From Oscillospiraceae bacterium (GTDB taxonomy: Bacteria > Bacillota > Clostridia > Oscillospirales > Acutalibacteraceae), in NCBI GenBank assembly GCA_902766855.1, contig CACXFE010000186.1, positions 1 through 17,633 of the forward strand: 17,633 nt of DNA, in the 5' to 3' direction. A model generated the notes under the pieces. The model was not told the origin of the DNA. It did no database searches and saw only the letters and a program-made list of their open reading frames with translations. Below are positions 1-8,834 of the stretch, piece after piece (positions within the stretch are counted from its first letter, which is position 1; every line of letters starts with the position of its first letter). Made by a program: the position numbers and the translations under genes.

Positions 1-774
1 AATTTCGCGATAAGCCAGTTCCGCCGCGGCGATGCGGCTTTCCTGATTGCGCAACGCTTCTTTGGAATTATCCAATGTGTGAAGCCATAGCCCGATTTCC
101 AATTCTTTCTTATTCTCCGCCAGCGCCAAAAACTTTTCCGCCTTGCGGCTTTGCTCTTTCAATGGGCCGACGCGGGCTTCCAATTCGTCCATAATATCAT
201 GCAGGCGAAGAAGGTTGTCCTCCGCCGCGACCAATTTCCGCTCCGCCTCCAACTTACGGTAGCGATATTTGGAGATTCCGGCGGCTTCTTCAAAAATATC
301 CCGCCGCTCGCCCGATTTGGAACTGATGATGTTATCGATTTTCCCTTGCCCGATCATGGAATACCCGTCCCGTCCAAGGCCGGTATCCATAAACAGTTCA
401 TGAATATCTTTCAAGCGAACAGATACATTGTTAATGGCGTATTCGCTCTCATGTGAGCGGTAATACCGGCGCGTGATCGCCACATGGTCGTTATCAAAAT
501 TCAGCGTGCGGTCGCTGTTGTCGATATTCAAGGTCACTTCACAATATCCGTGCGGGCGGCGGGTTTCGGTGCCGCCGAAAATCACATCTTCCATAGACTG
601 CCCGCGCAGGCTTTTGGTGGATTGCTCCCCCAATACCCAACGAACCGCGTCGGAAATATTGCTTTTGCCGCTGCCGTTAGGCCCAACAACGGCGGTAATT
701 CCTTTGCCGAATTTTAAAACCGTTTTATCCGCAAAAGATTTGAAGCCCTGTATTTGAATGGAACTTAACAGCAT
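1..774 (-). CDS. smc: Chromosome segregation ATPase SMC, N-terminal part (cut by window edge)
   Basis: N-terminal 258 residues of SMC, the ATPase that with ScpA and ScpB organises and segregates the chromosome. The visible part starts MLLSSIQIQGFKSFADKT and has the Walker A motif GPNGSGKSN at residues 31-39. The head-domain blocks LGEQSTKSLRGQSMEDVIFG, DTGLGRDGYSMIGQGKID and IFEEAAGISKYRYRK follow, then the start of the first coiled-coil arm, rich in Glu, Lys, Leu and Ala. The frame is open to base 1, so the hinge, second arm and signature/Walker B half lie outside the window. The ATG at 774 is 4 bp after the stop of the radical SAM gene, which implies co-transcription. The match to the Firmicutes SMC head is close along the whole visible length, so identity is near certain. 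ftsY would be expected next but cannot be seen. Confidence 0.97.
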   Translation of the reverse strand, partial: MLLSSIQIQGFKSFADKTVLKFGKGITAVVGPNGSGKSNISDAVRWVLGEQSTKSLRGQSMEDVIFGGTETRRPHGYCEVTLNIDNSDRTLNFDNDHVAITRRYYRSHESEYAINNVSVRLKDIHELFMDTGLGRDGYSMIGQGKIDNIISSKSGERRDIFEEAAGISKYRYRKLEAERKLVAAEDNLLRLHDIMDELEARVGPLKEQSRKAEKFLALAENKKELEIGLWLHTLDNSKEALRNQESRIAAAELAYREI

Positions 775-778
775 TTTT

Positions 779-1771
779 TCACACTTCCTCGATTTCAAAA
801 GCAAGATTGCCCAGCGTATCGCAAGCCGCTACGCGGCAATCATACCCTTTGGATTTTAAAAAGATCATATTTTTGCGCGATTGCCCGATCATTTTGGAAA
901 CATCGCTTTTCCCGACACGGATCAGATACCGGCCGGGCTGATGCAAAACAGAAAGCACCCTGTTCAACATGATTTGAGATTGGCAAATTTCACTGAACGC
1001 GGGATGCCACGGGCCCGCAATGTAGGCCTTTTCTTCAATGGAATGTAACCCCAGGCGGATCACGCGAATGCCCGCACGGGTAAACATATCATACAATTCC
1101 GCCGCCAGATTGACCGCTTCATTCAAAGTCTGCGGTTGATAAATATGATCGGCATACAGTGCGGCAAGATCGGTATCTTTCAGCACAATGGTGGGATAAA
1201 TCCGAACTGTGGCAGGCTGTAGCGCGATCAGTTTCATGGCGGTTTCCACCGCAGAACGGTCATGATCGCCGTATAGCCCCGTCATCATTTGAAGCCCCAG
1301 TTCAAATCCCTCTTCCCGGATCATGGTCGCGGCGGTTTTCACATCCTTTGCCGTGTGCCCGCGGTTGTTCATGCGCAGTACCCGGTTATTCATGCTTTGC
1401 GCGCCCAGTTCGATCGCGGTGACATGATTTTCTTTTAAAACCGAAAGGATCTCACGGTCGATCGCATCAGGGCGTGTGGAAATGCGGATGCCGGTCACGG
1501 TACCGTCTTCCACAAAGCGGGACGCGGTTGCGAGCAGATCCAGCATATACCCGCGGTTGATCGCGGTAAAACTGCCGCCGAAAAAGGCGATCTCCGCTGT
1601 TTCAGAGCAAAAGTGTTTCCCCGTCTTCGCCTGATTGACCACCCGCACCACATCGCTTTGCCGCGGGGCTTTAAAAATGCCCGTGATATGCCGCTGATCA
1701 CAGAAACTGCATTTGTTCGGGCACCCGATATGCGGAACGAAAATAGAAATATTCGAATGTTTCGCGCTCAT
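779..1771 (-). CDS. Elp3-like short radical SAM protein
   Basis: 330-residue radical SAM enzyme. The cluster-binding motif is C17-x3-C21-x2-C24 inside GCPNKCSFCDQ, followed by a GGSFTAI glycine-rich segment that binds S-adenosylmethionine, typical of the Elp3/COG1243 radical SAM group. No acetyltransferase domain follows, so this is a short form and not full Elp3. Its substrate is unknown; tRNA wobble-uridine modification would be an analogy with Elp3 only. The ATG at 1771 overlaps the rnc stop as ATGA, and smc begins 4 bp after the stop. The order rnc, radical SAM, smc is, as I recall, common in Clostridia. Confidence is high for the family and low for any specific reaction. Confidence 0.9.
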   Translation of the reverse strand: MSAKHSNISIFVPHIGCPNKCSFCDQRHITGIFKAPRQSDVVRVVNQAKTGKHFCSETAEIAFFGGSFTAINRGYMLDLLATASRFVEDGTVTGIRISTRPDAIDREILSVLKENHVTAIELGAQSMNNRVLRMNNRGHTAKDVKTAATMIREEGFELGLQMMTGLYGDHDRSAVETAMKLIALQPATVRIYPTIVLKDTDLAALYADHIYQPQTLNEAVNLAAELYDMFTRAGIRVIRLGLHSIEEKAYIAGPWHPAFSEICQSQIMLNRVLSVLHQPGRYLIRVGKSDVSKMIGQSRKNMIFLKSKGYDCRVAACDTLGNLAFEIEEV

Positions 1772-2448
1772 ATTTCGGCGCCCATCAATTCCAGTGCCTG
1801 CTTGGCGGCGTATTGCTCCGCCTGCTTTTTGTTCTTCCCGGTTCCCACACCGATCACATTGGAATTCAGCCGCACTTCCACCGTGAAACTTTTATCATGA
1901 TCCGGGCCGCTGGAATCGGTTAAAATATACCGCACCGTTTCTTCGGGATTTCGTTGGATGATTTCCTGCAAAGCGGTTTTATAGTCTTTGAAAACCTCAT
2001 CGTCGGTATGCTGTAATTCATCCAGTACAAACCGCATCACATGGCGCCGCGCGATTTCAAAGCCGCCGTCCAGATACAGAGCGGCCAGCACCGCTTCAAA
2101 CGCATCCGCCAGGATCGAATCCCGTTCTCTGCCGCCGCTTTTTTCTTCCCCGTGCCCGAGCAATAAAAATCTGCCGAGTTCCAATTCGCGGGAAAAGGCA
2201 CAAAGTGATTTTTCGCACACCAGCGAAGCGCGCAATTTCGTTAATTCCCCTTCGGGAAGTGAACGATAATTTTTATAGATATAATCCGAAACGATCACCG
2301 AAAGAACCGAATCGCCCAAAAATTCCAACCGCTCGTTGGAGGTGATGCCGCCGCGCACTTCATTGGCATAGGAAGAATGCGTCAACGCGTTTTGCAACAA
2401 TTTTTTGTTTTTGAAGTGATAGCCGAGAATGGCTTCCAATTCATTCAT
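1768..2448 (-). CDS. rnc: Ribonuclease III
   Basis: 226-residue RNase III, which cuts double-stranded RNA, including the stems that release 16S and 23S rRNA from the precursor. The catalytic domain shows the signature NERLEFLGDSVL at residues 38-49 with acidic residues E39, E42 and D46, and the second acidic pair D115 and E118 in DAFEAVLAALYLDGG. A double-stranded-RNA-binding domain begins near residue 152 (DYKTALQEIIQRNP) and ends with the KKQAEQYAAKQAL helix. Length is normal for the family. Its start overlaps the end of plsX by 8 bp and its stop overlaps the radical SAM start, so translation is probably coupled. The acyl carrier protein gene often found between plsX and rnc is absent. Confidence 0.97.
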   Translation of the reverse strand: MNELEAILGYHFKNKKLLQNALTHSSYANEVRGGITSNERLEFLGDSVLSVIVSDYIYKNYRSLPEGELTKLRASLVCEKSLCAFSRELELGRFLLLGHGEEKSGGRERDSILADAFEAVLAALYLDGGFEIARRHVMRFVLDELQHTDDEVFKDYKTALQEIIQRNPEETVRYILTDSSGPDHDKSFTVEVRLNSNVIGVGTGKNKKQAEQYAAKQALELMGAEI

Positions 2449-3457
2449 TTTCTACTGCTTCCTCTGTTTTTTCAGCAAGAGCTGAAGTTATTTTTTCGAT
2501 CACGCCGGTTTCGGTGAACTTCACCGCTTGGCGAATCGCGTTTTTGATGGCCTTCGCATCCGAACTGCCGTGTGCTTTGATCACGGTTTTTCTGACGCCG
2601 AGCAGCGGCGCGCCGCCCACTTCGGAACTGTCCATCATCTTTTTCAGTCCCATCAGGTCTTTTTTGATCACCAATGCCGCCAGTTTATTCGGCAAGCTCT
2701 GATAAAACACCTGTTTGATCAGCCCGAACAAAGTGGAAGCGGAGCCTTCCACCAATTTCAGTGCGATATTGCCGGTAAACCCATCGGTAATGATCCCGTC
2801 GCACACACCTTTCGGCATCTCGCGCGATTCGATATTTCCCACAAAGTGGATCGGCGCTTCCTGCAAGAGCGCATATGCCTGTTTTTGCAACTCGCCGCCC
2901 TTCGTATCCTCCGTGCCGATATTCAAAAGCCCGATTTCCGGATCTTTTCTGCCTTCCACATTTTCAAGATATACGCTTGCCATCACACCGAACTGTTTCA
3001 GCATTTCAGGGCGGCAATCAGCGTTCGCCCCCATATCCATCAGCATATAGGATTTTTGCGGCGCGGGGATCATACTGGCGAGCGCCGGGCGTTTCACGCC
3101 CTTGATCCGCTTTACAAGCAGTGTGCCGCCCACAACGATCGCCCCGGTAGAGCCGGCGGAAACAAACGCTTCCGCCCGGTCTTCCGCCAATTCTTTGAAA
3201 GCCAACGCCATGGAACTTTCGGCATGGGCTTTTAAAAGCGAAGTCGGTTCATCGTGCATGGAGATCACATCGTTTGCCGGCACGATTTTCAGTTCCCCGT
3301 AAAAGGAAAGATTTTGTTCCGCAATGATTTGCTTGATTTCCTCCTGATCGCCGGTGAGGGTGATCTCGGTTTGCAATTCGTTGGAAGCGAGTGCCGCGCC
3401 TTTGATGATTTCAAGCGGAGCATGATCGCCGCCGTACGCATCCACAACAACACGCAT
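2441..3457 (-). CDS. plsX: Phosphate acyltransferase PlsX
   Basis: 338-residue PlsX, which converts acyl-ACP and phosphate into acyl-phosphate, the acyl donor for PlsY in phosphatidic acid synthesis at the membrane. Family blocks include the N-terminal MRVVVDAYGGDHAP, then HDEPTSLLKAHAESSM, SAGSTGA, MDMGANADCRPEMLKQFG, the GLLNIGTED segment and DGFTGNIALKLVEG. The ATG at 3457 was chosen because this N-terminus matches the family and follows AGAGAGGAAT; an in-frame extension upstream reads through trmFO coding sequence and is not family-like. It starts 4 bp after the trmFO stop and overlaps rnc by 8 bp. The usual rpmF/DUF177 upstream and fab/acpP genes downstream are missing. Confidence 0.96.
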   Translation of the reverse strand: MRVVVDAYGGDHAPLEIIKGAALASNELQTEITLTGDQEEIKQIIAEQNLSFYGELKIVPANDVISMHDEPTSLLKAHAESSMALAFKELAEDRAEAFVSAGSTGAIVVGGTLLVKRIKGVKRPALASMIPAPQKSYMLMDMGANADCRPEMLKQFGVMASVYLENVEGRKDPEIGLLNIGTEDTKGGELQKQAYALLQEAPIHFVGNIESREMPKGVCDGIITDGFTGNIALKLVEGSASTLFGLIKQVFYQSLPNKLAALVIKKDLMGLKKMMDSSEVGGAPLLGVRKTVIKAHGSSDAKAIKNAIRQAVKFTETGVIEKITSALAEKTEEAVENE

Positions 3458-3461
3458 GTTT

Positions 3462-4763
3462 TTATTCCTCTCTTTCTTCATAAAAAGCCAACGAGCGTTC
3501 CGCCAACGCCTGATACCGTTCCCGCTTATCGCGGATCGGCCGATCCATCGGGGGCAAAAGCCCGAAGTTAGCGCCCATTGGTTGAAAGTGATCCACCGTC
3601 GGATCGGTGATATAATGCAGCAGCGCACCGATCATCGTAAACGGCGGCAGCACAAGCGGCGCCTTTCCCTGCAAATGATTAGCCGCGTTGATTCCCGCGA
3701 CCATGCCGCTTGCCGCGGATTCCATATATCCCTCCACACCGGACAACTGCCCCGCAAAAAACACACGGTCGTCTTGTCGAAGCGAGCAATCGGGATTCAG
3801 CAGTTTCGGCGAGCAGATAAAGGTATTGCGGTGCATCACACCGTACCGTACAAACTCCGCGTTTTCAAGCCCGGGTATCATGGAAAAAACCCGCTTTTGT
3901 TCCGAAAACTTCAAATTGGTCTGAAATCCGACCAGATTAAACAGACTGGCTTCCGCGTTTTCCCGCCGCAACTGTACTGCCGCCCACGGGCGGTGCCCGG
4001 TGCGGGGATCCCGCAAGCCAACCGGCTTTAACGGGCCGAAGCGAATGGAATCTTCCCCCCGTTTTGCCAGCACTTCCACCGGCATACATCCCTCATACAC
4101 GGTCAGCGGCCGGTCAAACTCATGCAGTTTTGCAGGCTCGGCATGGATCAGCGCTTCATAAAAAGCGGTGTATTCTTCCTTATTCATCGGGCAGTTGATA
4201 TAATCATCCGTCCCTTTGTCGTAACGAGAAGCGTAAAACGCCTTGCTCATATCCACGCTCTCAGCGGTTACGATCGGGGCGGCGGCGTCATAAAAATGGA
4301 GGGTGCCCTCCTCGGAAAGCGCGGCGATCTCCTCTGCCAGCGCCCCCTCGGTCAAGGGGCCGGTTGCCATCACGGTGATCCCGCTTTTCGGAATGGAGGT
4401 TACCTGTTCCGTTTTCACCGTAATAAGCGGGTGCCCTTTGATTTTTTCGGTAACGGCGGAAGAAAAACGATCGCGATCCACCGCAAGCGCCCCGCCTGCC
4501 GCTACGGCCGACGCATCGGCCGCCGGTAAACAAACCGAGCCGAGCCGCCGCATTTCGGCCTTTAACAGCCCCGCCGCCGAATCGATCCGTGCGGCTTTCA
4601 GCGAATTGGAACAAACCAGTTCCGCCAACAGCGGGCTTTTATGCGCGGGGGTATATACCGCGGGTTTCATTTCGATCAACTCCACGGCAATGCCGCGATT
4701 TGCGATCTGCCATGCCGCCTCGCACCCGGCAAGACCGCCGCCGATCACCGTGATCTTATCCAT
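3462..4763 (-). CDS. trmFO: Folate-dependent tRNA (uracil-54) methyltransferase TrmFO
   Basis: 433-residue FAD protein that makes ribothymidine at position 54 of the tRNA T-loop, using methylenetetrahydrofolate and NAD(P)H. The N-terminus MDKITVIGGGLAGCEAAW carries the FAD-binding GxGxxG. The conserved ELVCSNSLK block holds C51, and YEGCMPVE holds C226, which aligns with the catalytic cysteine known from Bacillus subtilis TrmFO. The C-terminal IDTPs-like region FTMIGALLHYITDP is also present. Length is within two residues of the B. subtilis enzyme. I chose the ATG at 4763, because the upstream in-frame extension is topA sequence. The start overlaps the topA stop by 8 bp, as expected for the conserved topA-trmFO pair. 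Confidence 0.97.
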   Translation of the reverse strand: MDKITVIGGGLAGCEAAWQIANRGIAVELIEMKPAVYTPAHKSPLLAELVCSNSLKAARIDSAAGLLKAEMRRLGSVCLPAADASAVAAGGALAVDRDRFSSAVTEKIKGHPLITVKTEQVTSIPKSGITVMATGPLTEGALAEEIAALSEEGTLHFYDAAAPIVTAESVDMSKAFYASRYDKGTDDYINCPMNKEEYTAFYEALIHAEPAKLHEFDRPLTVYEGCMPVEVLAKRGEDSIRFGPLKPVGLRDPRTGHRPWAAVQLRRENAEASLFNLVGFQTNLKFSEQKRVFSMIPGLENAEFVRYGVMHRNTFICSPKLLNPDCSLRQDDRVFFAGQLSGVEGYMESAASGMVAGINAANHLQGKAPLVLPPFTMIGALLHYITDPTVDHFQPMGANFGLLPPMDRPIRDKRERYQALAERSLAFYEEREE

Positions 4764-6843
4764 TTTTCGAACTCTTTTTCGCACGGGTAGGACAATCGGC
4801 ATTCATACAGTATTTTCTGCCTCGAATCCCACTGATGATATACCCGCCGCACTCGGGGCAGGTTTCCCCGGTCGGCAGACCGGGAGAGGCAAAATCACAT
4901 TTCGGATAATTCGAGCAACCGTAAAATTTCTTTCCCTTTTTCGAAATCTTTTTTAACAGTTTCGCGCCGCATTTCGGGCAGGGTTGTTTCACTTCATCCT
5001 CCGGCAAAGGTTTGGTGTTCTTGCATTCGGGATAGCCCGGGCAAGCCAAAAATTTGCCGAACCGTCCCGAGCGGATCACCATTTTTCGCCCGCATTTTTC
5101 ACAGACTTCGTCGCTCTCCACCGCCGGCACTTTCACCCGCTTGCCTTCCAGTGAATTTTCCGCTTTTTGATACAATGCGTCAAAATCCTTGTAGAAATCC
5201 CGGATGGTATCCACCCAACCGCGTTTGCCCGCGCCGATTTCATCCAATTCCCGTTCCAGGCCGGCAGTAAATTTTACATCCACGATCTTATCAAAATACT
5301 CCACGATCAAATCGGAAATCACCATGCCGAGCGGCGTGGGTTTCAGCGACTTTTTCTCCCGCTCGATATAATCACGGCTCATAATATTCGAGAAAATCGC
5401 CGCATAGGTGGAAGGGCGGCCGATCCCGTTATCATCCAACGCTTTGATCAGCGTGGGTTCGGTATAGCGGGCGGGAGGCTGTGTAAAGTGCTGATTGGGC
5501 GCAAGTTCACGCAGTTTCAGCACATCCCCTTTTGCCATCTCCGGCAAAGCAACGCCATCCTCCGAAGCCTCGTCTTTCCCTTCTTCGTACAACACGGTAA
5601 ACCCGTCAAACTTCACCGAATAACCGCTGGCCTTGAAAAGATAATCGTTTGCGGTAATATCCGCATTCACGGTATTTTGTATACAAACCGCCATCAGCGA
5701 AGCAATAAAACGCTCCCAAATCAGTTTATACAGTTTATACTGATCCGCGCTTAAAGCACCTTTGACCTTGTCCGGCGATAAAGAAATCGTCGTCGGACGG
5801 ATGGCTTCATGTGCGTCTTGCGCGCCGTTTTTACTCTTGAAATAGCGGGGCGAAGCCGGCAGATATGCCTCTCCGAAGCGCCCTGAAATATACTGATTCG
5901 CGGCGGCTCTTGCCTCTTCTGAAATCCGCAAAGAATCGGTACGCATATAGGTGATCAAACCGGTAGTACCCATTCCTGCCACTTCCACGCCCTCATATAA
6001 TTGCTGGGCGATACGCATGGTGCGTTGACCGGTGAAGCCCAATTTGCGCGAGGCTTCCTGCTGTAAAGTAGAAGTAATGAAGGGCGGCGCCGGTTGCTTT
6101 TTGCGGGTTCCTTTTTTCAAATCGGAAACCACATATTCCGCGTTTTCCAGTGCCGCAACGATCTTTGCGGCTTCCTCGCCGTTCGGGATCACATCAATTT
6201 TCTTCCCGTCCCGGAAGCCGTACAGTTTCGCGGAAAAAGTTTTTCTGCCGGCCGCCAGTTTCGCATCAACCGACCAAAATTCTTCACTGATGAATTTTTC
6301 GATCTCGCGCTCGCGTTCCACCACTAACCGCAGTGCCACGGTTTGCACTCGGCCCGCGGAAAGCCCGCCTTTTACTTTTTTCCACAAAAAGGGGCTTAAT
6401 TTATATCCGACAATACGATCCAACACGCGCCGCGCCTGCTGTGCATCCACCAAGTCCAGATTGATCTTATGCGGTGCGGCGATGCCGGCGGTCACCCCCG
6501 ATTTGGTGATTTCGTTAAACGCCACGCGATTTTCGGCGTTCATATCCAACCCTAATATCTGCGCCAAATGCCACGAAATCGCCTCTCCTTCACGATCCGG
6601 GTCGGTTGCGAGAAGGACTTCGTCGCTTTGGGCGGCGGCCGTTTTCAAGGATTTGATCAAATCCCGTTTTTCGGCCATATTGGCATATTGCGGTTTAAAA
6701 TCGTGTTCAATATCCACCCCGAGTTTTGATTTCGGCAGATCCCGAACATGACCCATCGACGCCATGACATCGTATCCGCTGCCGAGATACTTTTTAATGC
6801 TCTTTACTTTTGTGGGGGACTCCACGATCAAAAGTTTTGCCAT
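4756..6843 (-). CDS. topA: DNA topoisomerase I with three C-terminal zinc fingers
   Basis: 695-residue type IA topoisomerase that relaxes negative supercoils. The Toprim domain shows E8 in LLIVESPTK and the acidic triad of DPDREGE at D81, D83 and E85. The active-site tyrosine is Y299 in GLITYMRTDS. The C-terminus has three four-cysteine zinc motifs: C581/C584/C601/C607, C622/C625/C643/C649 and C662/C665/C679/C684, followed by a short basic tail. All catalytic residues are present. The ATG at 6843 has a good AGGAG upstream and follows dprA by 25 bp; the last codons overlap trmFO. dprA-topA-trmFO is a standard Firmicutes order. Confidence 0.98.
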   Translation of the reverse strand: MAKLLIVESPTKVKSIKKYLGSGYDVMASMGHVRDLPKSKLGVDIEHDFKPQYANMAEKRDLIKSLKTAAAQSDEVLLATDPDREGEAISWHLAQILGLDMNAENRVAFNEITKSGVTAGIAAPHKINLDLVDAQQARRVLDRIVGYKLSPFLWKKVKGGLSAGRVQTVALRLVVEREREIEKFISEEFWSVDAKLAAGRKTFSAKLYGFRDGKKIDVIPNGEEAAKIVAALENAEYVVSDLKKGTRKKQPAPPFITSTLQQEASRKLGFTGQRTMRIAQQLYEGVEVAGMGTTGLITYMRTDSLRISEEARAAANQYISGRFGEAYLPASPRYFKSKNGAQDAHEAIRPTTISLSPDKVKGALSADQYKLYKLIWERFIASLMAVCIQNTVNADITANDYLFKASGYSVKFDGFTVLYEEGKDEASEDGVALPEMAKGDVLKLRELAPNQHFTQPPARYTEPTLIKALDDNGIGRPSTYAAIFSNIMSRDYIEREKKSLKPTPLGMVISDLIVEYFDKIVDVKFTAGLERELDEIGAGKRGWVDTIRDFYKDFDALYQKAENSLEGKRVKVPAVESDEVCEKCGRKMVIRSGRFGKFLACPGYPECKNTKPLPEDEVKQPCPKCGAKLLKKISKKGKKFYGCSNYPKCDFASPGLPTGETCPECGGYIISGIRGRKYCMNADCPTRAKKSSKNG

Positions 6844-6868
6844 ACCTGTTCTCCTAACTGTTATTTTA

Positions 6869-7996
6869 TCATGAAACGGTCACATATCGTCCTCCGGGCA
6901 TTGCTTTGATTTTCTGCTCGATTTCCAGTTCGGTCAATGCGGTGAGAATCGCATCCCCGGAAAGCCCGGTTTCCGCCAGTTCATCCGGGTAGAACGGCTG
7001 CGTACCGATATGATTATAAACGATTTTTGCCTCTTTGGAAAGGGTTTCTTCCGATAATTTTTTGTGAACTTTTTCCCGCGCGGTCACTGGCGCTTTTTCG
7101 TAAGCCCGCTTGATATCAATTTTATCGGGGAAACGGGCAATGTATTCCTGAAAGATGTCCCCGGCGTCCAGCAAAGGGCGCGCGCCGTCCCGCAATAATG
7201 CGTTAGAGCCGGCATATTGCGCCGCCTGGGGATTCCCCGGGATCACAAACACATCTCTTCCCTGTTCCGCCGCGTATCCCGCGGTAATCAGCGCTCCGCT
7301 TTTGCTGCCCGCCTCGATCACCACTGTCCCGACGCTGAGCGCGGACAGAATGCGGTTACGCACCGGGAAAGTAAAACGGGAAGCGGGGGCTTTCGGCGGG
7401 TACTCACTGATCAGGCATCCGGTTTCGGCAATGCGGCGGCGAAGCGGTTCGTTCTCGGGGAGATACCCGTTTTCGATTCCGCAGCCCAGTACCGCCACCG
7501 TAACACCGCCCGCTTTTAAGGCGCCGCGATGGGCATAAGTGTCACTGCCGAGGGCGCCGCCCGAAACAACCGTCATTCCCGATCGTGCTAAACGGTAGCC
7601 CAGCGAAAAAGCCGCTTTCTTTCCGTATTCGCTCACGCCGCGAGGGCCCACCACGCAAATCGCGGGCACCTGATCAAAATCCGGCATGGTTCCTTTCACA
7701 TACAAAAGCAACGGCGGATTGTCAAGCACCGATAAACAAACCGGATATCCCGGCGCCCCGTAAGGGATCAGGCGGATCCCCTGTTTCTTGCAAAACCGCA
7801 CAATATCCCGCGCGTCTTCTGCTTGCAGGCGCTCCATCCGAGCCAGTTCTTTTGCCGTGAACAACCCGCTGTGCTCCCGCTCTGAGCGAGAGAGACGGCA
7901 GATCGCCTCCGGGTTGCCGAACCGTTCCAAAATTCCAACCGCCCGTTTATTACCGGCGCCTAACACCCCGTTCAGCCAAATCCAATATTCCGTCAT
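6869..7996 (-). CDS. dprA: DNA-processing protein DprA (Smf)
   Basis: 375-residue DprA, the RecA loader that protects incoming single-stranded DNA in natural transformation; it is also widespread in bacteria not known to be competent. The Rossmann-fold core has VGPRGVSEYG, SGGALGSDTYAH and the highly conserved FPVRNRILSALS, then VIEAGSKSGALITAG and VIPGNPQ. A helix-hairpin-helix-like N-terminus precedes it and a winged-helix C-terminus (about the last 65 residues) follows. The usual GxAxGID loop reads GALGSD here. I chose the ATG at 7996, which overlaps the methyltransferase stop as ATGA and has GGGAAA upstream. A GTG at 8011 is an in-frame alternative that adds five residues but lacks a ribosome-binding site. 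Confidence 0.95.
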   Translation of the reverse strand: MTEYWIWLNGVLGAGNKRAVGILERFGNPEAICRLSRSEREHSGLFTAKELARMERLQAEDARDIVRFCKKQGIRLIPYGAPGYPVCLSVLDNPPLLLYVKGTMPDFDQVPAICVVGPRGVSEYGKKAAFSLGYRLARSGMTVVSGGALGSDTYAHRGALKAGGVTVAVLGCGIENGYLPENEPLRRRIAETGCLISEYPPKAPASRFTFPVRNRILSALSVGTVVIEAGSKSGALITAGYAAEQGRDVFVIPGNPQAAQYAGSNALLRDGARPLLDAGDIFQEYIARFPDKIDIKRAYEKAPVTAREKVHKKLSEETLSKEAKIVYNHIGTQPFYPDELAETGLSGDAILTALTELEIEQKIKAMPGGRYVTVS

Positions 7997-8787
7997 TTCA
8001 TCATTTCCCACACGGCGATCGCGGCCGCCGCCGCGGCATTCAGCGATTCCGCCCTGCCTTTCATCGGAATCGTGACAAGGCGATCCGCACGCTCCCGTAA
8101 AGCGGGTGTGATGCCGTTCGCCTCATTCCCGATGATGACGGCGCACCCGGCGCCCAAAGAAACTTCGCTGATTTTTTCTGCCATCGCCTCAACCACGCAG
8201 GCGTAAAGCGTCAATCCAAGCGAAGGTAAAAACGAAACAAAATCCTCCCGCACAAACAGCGGCAGGCGCAGAAGCGTTCCCATCGAAGCGCGAAGGGCTT
8301 TCGGGGAATACGGATCGCACCCGTCGCCCGAAACGATCAACCCGGAAGCGCCCAACGCTTCCGCCGTGCGGGCGATCGCCCCCAGATTGGAGGGATCCGC
8401 TACATTTTCCAGTGCTACATAGCGGCCTTCCCGGTCGATCTGCCGGGCATCCTGTTCCGGGATCGCGCAAACCGCGCAAATCCCCTGCGGATTTTTCGTG
8501 TCGCTCAACCGCGTGAATAACGAATCCGGCACAACAAACCATTCTGCGGCGTTTCGCATCAACAAAGCCGCTTTTTCCCGGTATTTTTCCAGCGCGGTTT
8601 GCGAAAGGATCAACTTTTCAAAGCGGATCCCGTTTTCCGCCGCGTCATCAAGCAGGCGCAACCCTTCCGCCGCGAAAAGGCCGCTTTCTTTGCGGGCTTT
8701 GGCGGATGATTGCAGAAGCGCTATCTGTTTGATCAAAGGGTTTTCCTTGCTTGTGATCCGTTGTATTTGTTCCATACTCTCACTCAT
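7993..8787 (-). CDS. SpoU/TrmH-family RNA 2'-O-ribose methyltransferase
   Basis: 264-residue SPOUT-fold methylase. The three family motifs are present: motif 1 around residues 126-140 with N134 and R140 in DPSNLGAIARTAEA, motif 2 IIGNEANGI at 218-226, and motif 3 IPMKGRAESLN ending at N250. The N-terminus (ITSKENPLIKQI, FAAEGLRLL) is the SpoU substrate-binding domain seen in RlmB- and YsgA-like rRNA methylases; the target nucleotide cannot be told from sequence. The ATG at 8787 lies only about 10 nt after the rplT terminator and has no clear Shine-Dalgarno sequence; an ATG at 8775 is possible. It overlaps dprA as ATGA, so it appears to lead the long left-hand operon. Confidence 0.92.
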   Translation of the reverse strand: MSESMEQIQRITSKENPLIKQIALLQSSAKARKESGLFAAEGLRLLDDAAENGIRFEKLILSQTALEKYREKAALLMRNAAEWFVVPDSLFTRLSDTKNPQGICAVCAIPEQDARQIDREGRYVALENVADPSNLGAIARTAEALGASGLIVSGDGCDPYSPKALRASMGTLLRLPLFVREDFVSFLPSLGLTLYACVVEAMAEKISEVSLGAGCAVIIGNEANGITPALRERADRLVTIPMKGRAESLNAAAAAAIAVWEMMK

Positions 8788-8797
8788 TCAAAAAATG

Positions 8798-8828
8798 AAA
8801 AAGTCGCCCGAGAGGGTTTTCTCGGGCG
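8798..8828 (-). terminator. Intrinsic terminator of the infC-rpmI-rplT operon
   Basis: A perfect 9-bp GC-rich stem (8805-8813 with 8820-8828) with a 6-nt loop is followed on the minus strand by a T-run interrupted by ACTTTTTC and another TTTTTT. It lies 6 bp after the rplT stop codon, so it ends the ribosomal protein operon. The next gene starts about 10 nt beyond the T-run. No matching T-run exists on the plus strand, so it works in one direction. Confidence 0.88.
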
Positions 8829-8834
8829 AAAACA

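Noticed and set aside
2528..3235. 235-codon plus-strand open frame over plsX
   Set aside because: It is antisense to well-conserved plsX and rich in His, Phe and Arg, as expected for a shadow frame.
3458..3628. 57-residue N-terminal extension of plsX
   Set aside because: It lies over the trmFO coding end in another frame; the family N-terminus begins at the ATG at 3457 with a ribosome-binding site.
6032..6751. 239-codon plus-strand open frame over topA
   Set aside because: It is antisense to the Toprim region of topA, with low-complexity Ser/Ala/Arg content and no ribosome-binding site seen.
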